Shown here piece by piece: positions 61,291 to 64,000 of a stretch of DNA of 64,000 nt (position 1 is its first letter; each line of letters starts with the position of its first letter). Below the pieces are notes generated by a model that did not search any database, was not told where the DNA came from, and was given only the letters and a program-made list of their open reading frames with translations. Origin of the DNA: Calliopsis andreniformis (Eukaryota; Arthropoda; Insecta; Hymenoptera; Andrenidae); NCBI RefSeq assembly GCF_051401765.1, contig NW_027480429.1, positions 13,954,157-14,018,156 on the forward strand, written 5' to 3'. Position numbers and translations under genes: made by a program.

Positions 61291-64000
61291 GATTGAGTAG
61301 CTAGGGCCTTAGAAGTCAATGCCCGAAGCATAAAATACAATATAAATACAACAGTTTTTCCATCGTATAAAACGAATAATTGAAACCAGTATGAAAGTTA
61401 ACGTCATTTCTACTTTCCGCGCTACCTAGGTTTCACCCTAGAGCGTTGCACCAACAGATTGAATAGTTAGGACCTTAGAAGCCAACGCCAGAAGCATAAA
61501 GTACAATAAAGATGCAAAAGTTTTTCCATCGTATAACAGGAATAACTGCAAACAGTGTGAAAGTTATGGTCATTTCTACGTTCCGGGCAACCTCGGCTTC
61601 ACTCTAGGGCGTTGCGGCACCAGATCGAATAGTTAGGGCCTTAGAAATCAACGCCCGAAGCATAAAATACAAAATAAATAATACAGTTTTTCCATCGTAT
61701 AAAACGAATAATTGCAACCAGTGTGGAAGTTATGGTCATTTCTACGTTCGGGGCAACCTAGGCTTCACTCTAGGGCGTTGCTCCACCAGATCGAATAGTT
61801 AGGGCCTTAGAAGTCTACGCCCGAAGCATAAAATACAAGATAAATAAAACAGTTTTTCCATCGTATAAAAAGAATAATTGCAACCAGTATGAAAGTTAAC
61901 GTCATTTCTACTTTCGGGGCAACATAGGCTTCACCCTTGGGCGTTGCACCAGCAGATTGAATAGTTAGGCCCTTAGAAGTCAACGCCAGAAGCATAAAAT
62001 ACGATATAAATAGAACAGCTTTTCCATCGTATAAAACGAATAATTGCAACCAGTGTGGAAGTTATGGTCATGTCTACGTACCGGGCAACATAGGCTTCAC
62101 TCTAGGGCGTTGCTCGACCAGATCGAATAGCTAGGGCCTTAGAAGTCAACGCCTGAAGTATAAAATACAATAAAAATACAACAGCCTTTCCATCCTATAA
62201 CAGGAATAACTGCAACCCGTGTGAAAGTGATGGTCATTTCTACGTTCCAGGCAACCTAGGATTCACCCTAGGGCGTTGTTCCACCAGATGGAATAGTTAG
62301 GGCCTAAGAAGTCAACGCCAGAAGCATAAAACACTATATAAATACAACAGCTTTTCCAACATATAAAACGGATAATTGCAACCAGGATGAAAGTTATGGT
62401 CATTTCTACGTTCCGGGCAACCTAGGCTTCACTCTAGGGCGTTATGCCACCAGATCGAATAGTTAGGGCCTTAGAAGTCAACGCCCGAATCATAAAATAC
62501 AAAATAAATAAAACAGTTTTTCCATCGTATAAAACGAATAATTACAACCAGTATAAAAGTTAACGTCATTTCTACTTTCCGGGCAACATAGGCTTCACCC
62601 TTGGGCGTTGCACCAACAGATTGAATAGTTAGGGCCTTAGAAGTCAACGCCCGAAGCATAAAATACAAAATAAATAGAACAGTTTTTCCATCGTATAAAA
62701 CGAATAATTGCTACCGGTGTGAAAGCTATGGTCATTTCTCCGTTCCGGGCAACCTAGGCTTCACTCTAGGGCGTTGATCCACCGGATCGAATGGTTAGGG
62801 CCTTAGAAGTCAACGCCAGTAGCATAAAATACAAAATAAATAAAACAGTTTTTCCATCGTATAAAACGAATAATTGCTACCAGTGTGAAAGTTATGGTCA
62901 TTTCTACGTTACGCGCATCCTAGGCTTCACCCGAGGGCGTTGCTCCACCAGATCGAATAGTTAGGGCCTTAGAAGTCAACGCCCGAAGCATAAAATGCAA
63001 AATAAATAAAACAGGTTTTCCATCGTATAAAACGAATAATTGCAACCAGTATGAAAGTTAACGTCATTTCTACTTTCGGGGCAACATAGGCTTCACCCTT
63101 GGACGTTGCACCAACAGATTGAATAGTTAGGCCCTTAGAAGTCAACGCCAGAAGCATAAAATACGATATAAATAGAATAGCTTTTCCATCCTATAAAACG
63201 AATAATTGCAACCAGTGTGGAAGTTATGGTCATGTCTACGTTCCGGGCAACCTAGGCTTTACTCTAGGGCGTTGCTCGACCAGATCGAATAGCTAGGGCC
63301 TTAGAAGTCAACGCCTGAAGTATAAAATACATTAAAAATACAACAGCCTTTCCATCCTATAACAGGAATAATTGCAACCCGTGTGAAAGGGATGGTCATT
63401 TCTACGTTCCAGGCAACCTAGGCTTCACCCTAGGGCGTTGTTCCACCAGATGGAATAGTTAGGGCCTAAGAAGTCAACGCCAGAAGCATAAAACACTATA
63501 TAAATACAACAGTTTTTCCATCATATAAAGCGAATAATTGCAACCAGGATGAAATTTATGGTCATTTCTACTTTCCGGGCAACCTAGGCTTCACTCTAGG
63601 GCGTTGCTCGACCAGATCGAATAGCTAGGGCCTTAGAAGTCAACGCCTGAAGTATAAAATACAATAAAAATGCAACAGTCTTTCCATCCTATAACAGGAA
63701 TAACTGCAACCCGTGTGAAAGTGATGGTCATTTCTACGTTCCAGGCAACCTAGGATTCACCCTAGGGCGTAGTTCCACCAGATAGAATAGTTAGGCCCTA
63801 AGAAGTCAACGCCAGAAGCTTAAAACGCTATATAAATACAACAGCTTTTCCAACATATAAAACGAATAATTGCTACCAGAGTGAAATCTATGGTCACTTC
63901 TACGTTCCGCGCAACCTAGGCTTCACCCTAGGACGCTGTTCCACCAGATGGAATAGTTAGGGCCTAAGAAGTCAACGCCAGAAGCATAAAATACGATAAA
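61291..64000 (+). repeat. 45-monomer higher-order repeat, copy 3, cut by the window end (2710 bp)
   Basis: This is the first ~16 monomers of a further copy, matching 53821-56530 without a difference that I noticed. It stops only because the window ends, so the HOR continues beyond it. The last complete monomer starts at 63734, and a partial unit follows from 63900. Confidence 0.9.

Larger units (their letters stand above)
1..64000 (+). repeat. Satellite DNA array, ~166-bp monomer, about 385 head-to-tail copies
   Basis: Every part of the window reads as the same monomer in the same orientation. Each unit carries the landmarks CTACGTTCCGGGCAACCTAGG, CTAGGGCGTTGC, TTAGGGCCTTAGAAGTCAAC, GAAGCATAAAATAC and TTTTCCATCGTATAAAACGA, with substitutions. 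The first unit starts at 1 and the 386th at 63900, so 385 units span 63,899 bp (mean 165.97 bp). I saw no inverted unit and no non-satellite insertion. The consensus I read is about 41% GC. Arrays of this kind make up centromeric, pericentromeric, subtelomeric or B-chromosome heterochromatin in animals and plants. I do not recognise this family and cannot assign a species. Confidence 0.97.

Noticed and set aside
1..64000. CRISPR array
   Set aside because: There are no short direct repeats separated by unique spacers. The 166-bp units abut directly and all parts of each unit are repeated.
1..64000. Telomeric repeat (TTAGGG or TTAGG)
   Set aside because: The hexamer occurs once per 166-bp unit inside TTAGGGCCTTAG and is never in tandem with itself.
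1..64000. Primate alpha satellite or another well-known named satellite
   Set aside because: The unit length is 166, not 171, and I see none of the alpha-satellite landmarks or a full CENP-B box. I do not recognise the family.
1..64000. Transposon, LTR or other insertion within the array
   Set aside because: Unit starts stay on the 166-bp grid with a total drift of 11 bp, which leaves no room for an inserted element. No terminal repeats or target-site duplications were seen.

Overview
The whole 64 kb window is one uninterrupted head-to-tail satellite DNA array of a eukaryote. The unit is a ~166-bp monomer, repeated about 385 times, always in the same orientation on the + strand. I see no protein gene, RNA gene, transposon, simple-sequence telomere tract, CRISPR array or unique spacer. 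From the sequence alone I cannot name the species. The monomer is about 41% GC with no CpG depletion (7 CpG, about 7 expected), is close to chromatosome length, and is built into higher-order repeats (HORs). That combination suggests a centromeric or pericentromeric satellite, but the chromosomal position is inference.

Layout: (1) 1-2979 is an older, heterogeneous part containing two copies of a 7-monomer-spaced segment. (2) 2980-10800 is a 27-monomer HOR (period exactly 4482 bp), one full copy plus about 20 monomers of a second. (3) 10801-29287 is a mosaic zone of nested partial duplications with offsets of 6, 8, 23-25, 26-27 and 62 monomers. (4) 29288-39074 holds three consecutive copies of a 19-monomer HOR (3152, 3152 and a rearranged 3483 bp). 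The first two copies look identical wherever I compared them. (5) 39075-44193 is a second mosaic zone with 11- and 13-monomer duplications. (6) 44194-64000 is a 45-monomer HOR (period 7470 bp). Its first copy boundary carries an extra 13-monomer (2157 bp) tandem duplication, and the third copy runs off the window end.

The 45-mer is itself a chimera. Its beginning resembles units near 16.5-17.2, 29.4 and 31 kb, and the rest is homologous to 20951-26100. HOR copies become longer and more alike toward the right. This fits successive rounds of unequal exchange and conversion, with the youngest material on the right.

The monomer register is very tightly kept. Anchored at CTACGTT (or its equivalent), the start is on an exact 166-bp grid for the first 10.8 kb and is only 11 bp short after 385 monomers. 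I located 26 one- or two-base indels that account for this drift, and many are copies of the same ancestral event. Open reading frames of 60-96 codons recur on both strands but are by-products of the repeat: 166 is not a multiple of 3, so frames break at every unit. No CDS is annotated. Duplication boundaries are read by eye and are good to roughly 10-30 bp. Identity statements are spot comparisons, not computed alignments.
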